From positions 4,732,982 through 4,796,981 of the forward strand of contig NC_045134.1 in the NCBI RefSeq assembly GCF_007655135.1: a DNA stretch of 64,000 bases, read 5' to 3'. Under the pieces are notes generated by a model, which worked only from the letters and a program-made list of their open reading frames with translations, had not been told where the DNA came from and searched no databases. Positions 61,985-64,000 of this stretch are shown here, piece by piece. The position numbers were made by a program, and so were the translations under genes. Within the stretch, counting starts at the first letter, position 1; the number at the start of each line of letters is the position of its first letter. The DNA is from Punica granatum (lineage: Eukaryota; Streptophyta; Magnoliopsida; Myrtales; Lythraceae).

Positions 61985-64000
61985 TATGAGGGATGCCCTA
62001 ATTAATTGACCTACAAATGGGAAATATATATGTCGATATTGGAGGGGAAGAGAATGACTACATAAATATCCATGGATGAAAACTGAACGTTAAATATAAA
62101 ATATCATATGATCAATATTAAGGTGAATCGAGTGTCATTATATTAAATCATAATCTAAAAAGAATATAAATTTTCTCTTTCATTATAAAATACGCTCAAC
62201 TTAATTTTTATAAGTTCTAGAACTATATCGCAAATCGAATTCTGGAGTTTTTTTTTTTCGGTAGTGCAGTTTTTATCAGTAGTATTTAGTGTTAATTATC
62301 AAGCCATTTATTGTAAGAATCGATTTAGCATATGCAAATACATGGATTAACGATATATATATATATATATATATAACACGGGTTTCCAGTCATGATTCGT
62401 ATCGGCTAATTTTGCTTGTTGTTATTTTATTCTGCTCCACTTTGAACACACACATTTAGAACTTTGTAGATCACTCTAGAATTTCCTGAAAACATCGTTA
62501 ATCTCGACATATATATCATCGAGTGACTTGAGAGAGAGATGACATGGAGCCAAAAATACTAATTCCATCATTAGGACATGGACCACTCACAATTAGAAAA
62601 CTCAATGGAGTTATAGGCAATAAATATCATAATGAACCAAGACGACAACATCTATAAGTAAGTTTCCTCTTCCGATAATTGATCGATCACATAAGCGCCT
62701 TGAGCATTCATATATCGATGTTATTTATATGATACGTATCTATTGCTGCGTGCGGATATGGTGTTTTAGTGTGAATCTACATGAATAAGTTCACGGGCAT
62801 CATAAGGTCTGCTACAGCTTGATGTTGCCCATATGGCATCACATGGGTCGTCTGGTCCAAACACCTATAGACTAGCTACAAGCCCCCCTTTACATACCAA
62901 AGGCTAGCCTAGCTTCCCTGTCAAAAGTCTCTCACCCTGTCAGTATATATAGTGTCATGGGCAATATTCTTGGGTCCAATATGTTGCACCTGATATACGA
63001 TAGTGGAAGACAATATGAACGAAAAACAGAAAGGACACACGAAATTGATTACCCAGTTCGTCAGAAATTCTGACTACGTCTGGGTGCGCCGCCAAATTAG
63101 GTATTCTACTATTTTAGAATTAAGATTACAAGAGATATAAGCTGCTACTTATAAAGAGAACAAACGCTAATTACATCACCAATGGATCGACGCTCTCGAT
63201 CTGAAATCACAGTATTTCAGGCTCCATAACTCAACATAATATTCTGTTGGTGCGTTCGTACAAAATATTTTTGTACTTTTAGAATAATATTTGTACAAGT
63301 ACAAAATGTTATTTGAAATTATATGCAGTTGACTGAAATGTACATGTAGCCGACTGACTCGGACGAAATATTATTCTCCGAATACGAATACATTTCATAA
63401 GGGCACACTGGCTGAATATTCAATCGCTAGACATAAGAATTCCCCAAATTCTTATAGAAAATTATCGAATTTGTCAATCACAAAAATATGACTCAACAAG
63501 AAATTGATCACCCTTGTGAATAAATTTTATCTGAAGTACATGGGATTTAATATGTACTAGAAGAATCTTATGTCTAAGGTCAAGTCGAATACGAATGAGA
63601 ATGAATCTCAATAACTAATAATTTTAGAACACATTGTGATTTATATTTATTTATAATAAAAAAATCATGGTAGTCACTCTATAAATCGTTAAACACTAAT
63701 TAGATTAATTTGAAATGTCCCACATATCAATATCTAGATATTGAGTCTTCGACAAGGTTGAGATATATTTTAAGTGATTGGTTATTGCCGGTCACGGACC
63801 GCTCAATTAATCATTTTTAATTTCTCACGCCAGTTTTGCATATGTAGATCCGATGACTTGCCACCTATTATAGCTTTTTACTCTTTTTTTTTTTTTCGGT
63901 GTGTTGTCATGCATTTTTCGGTGTGTTATAGCTTTTTACTTGTAATAATAACGATGAGGTTTTCTTTTTCGGATCCATATATATATATGTGTGTGTGTGT
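61043..64000. other. Upstream non-coding part of block B
   Basis: Aligns with 47968-50300. It contains (TA)n/(CA)n tracts at about 61950-61983 and 62354-62375, and an insertion at about 62985-63240 absent from block A. That insertion reads like a retroelement end (GAAATTGATTACCCAGTTCG, TACGTCTGGG). The window ends in a (TG)n run. Confidence 0.5.

Larger units (their letters stand above)
54700..64000. repeat. Segmental duplication, block B
   Basis: This is the second copy of the block at 40590-50300, in the same orientation. It reaches nearly to the window edge: its GATGAGGTTTTCTTTTTCGG at about 63954 equals A near 50278. B-specific stretches are about 55035-56480, 56570-59830 and about 62985-63240. 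It carries the second FPF1-like gene. Confidence 0.85.

Noticed and set aside
61950..61985. CRISPR-like or satellite array
   Set aside because: It is a plain (TA)n/(CA)n microsatellite with no spacers.

Overview
The window is nuclear DNA of a dicot-type flowering plant. The evidence is intron-rich genes with GT-AG splice sites, long AT-rich intergenic stretches full of (TA)n, MITE-like, LINE, Helitron-like and LTR-element debris, and plant-specific families (NAC, P-type PPR, FPF1-like, AIG2-like, patatin-like). The species cannot be fixed from the sequence. Exon models were built by hand. Those given with exon lists keep one open frame over all junctions.

The left half (about 5-31 kb) is gene-dense. 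From left to right it holds: a plus-strand coiled-coil membrane protein of the DNA-repair-ATPase-like/AT2G24420 type (5401-8751, 14 exons); a minus-strand NAC factor (10080-11194); a minus-strand AIG2-like gamma-glutamylcyclotransferase-fold protein (12472-14187); a minus-strand P-type PPR gene (16434 to about 18304 or beyond); a minus-strand cryptochrome DASH gene (19620-23746) with a probable GC-AG intron; a receptor-like cytoplasmic kinase pseudogene (about 24860-25425); and a divergent pair, an RlmH/SPOUT methyltransferase-like gene on minus (27663-28814) and a FAM32A-like gene on plus (29253-30381). After this pair come a broken kelch-repeat pseudogene (about 31540-32389) and a broken partial copy of the FAM32A locus (about 32700-33500). 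These genes are unrelated housekeeping or regulatory genes; nothing suggests a joint pathway.

The middle (36.6-38.6 kb) carries one intact patatin-like lipid acyl hydrolase gene with seven exons.

The right half (39-64 kb) is repeat-rich. Its main structure is an old direct segmental duplication: block A (about 40.6-50.3 kb) and block B (about 54.7 kb to the window end) are collinear and each carries an intact intronless FPF1-like gene (47531-47863 and 60612-60932, both minus). Each block has since taken different insertions. A has an AT-rich foldback and two stacked truncated LINE tails. B has a Helitron-like end, an LTR element with a tRNA-Met type primer-binding site, and a second retroelement-like fragment. 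A MULE-type MITE at 39187-39507 has a perfect 9-bp target duplication. No CRISPR, operon, rRNA or convincing tRNA gene was seen.
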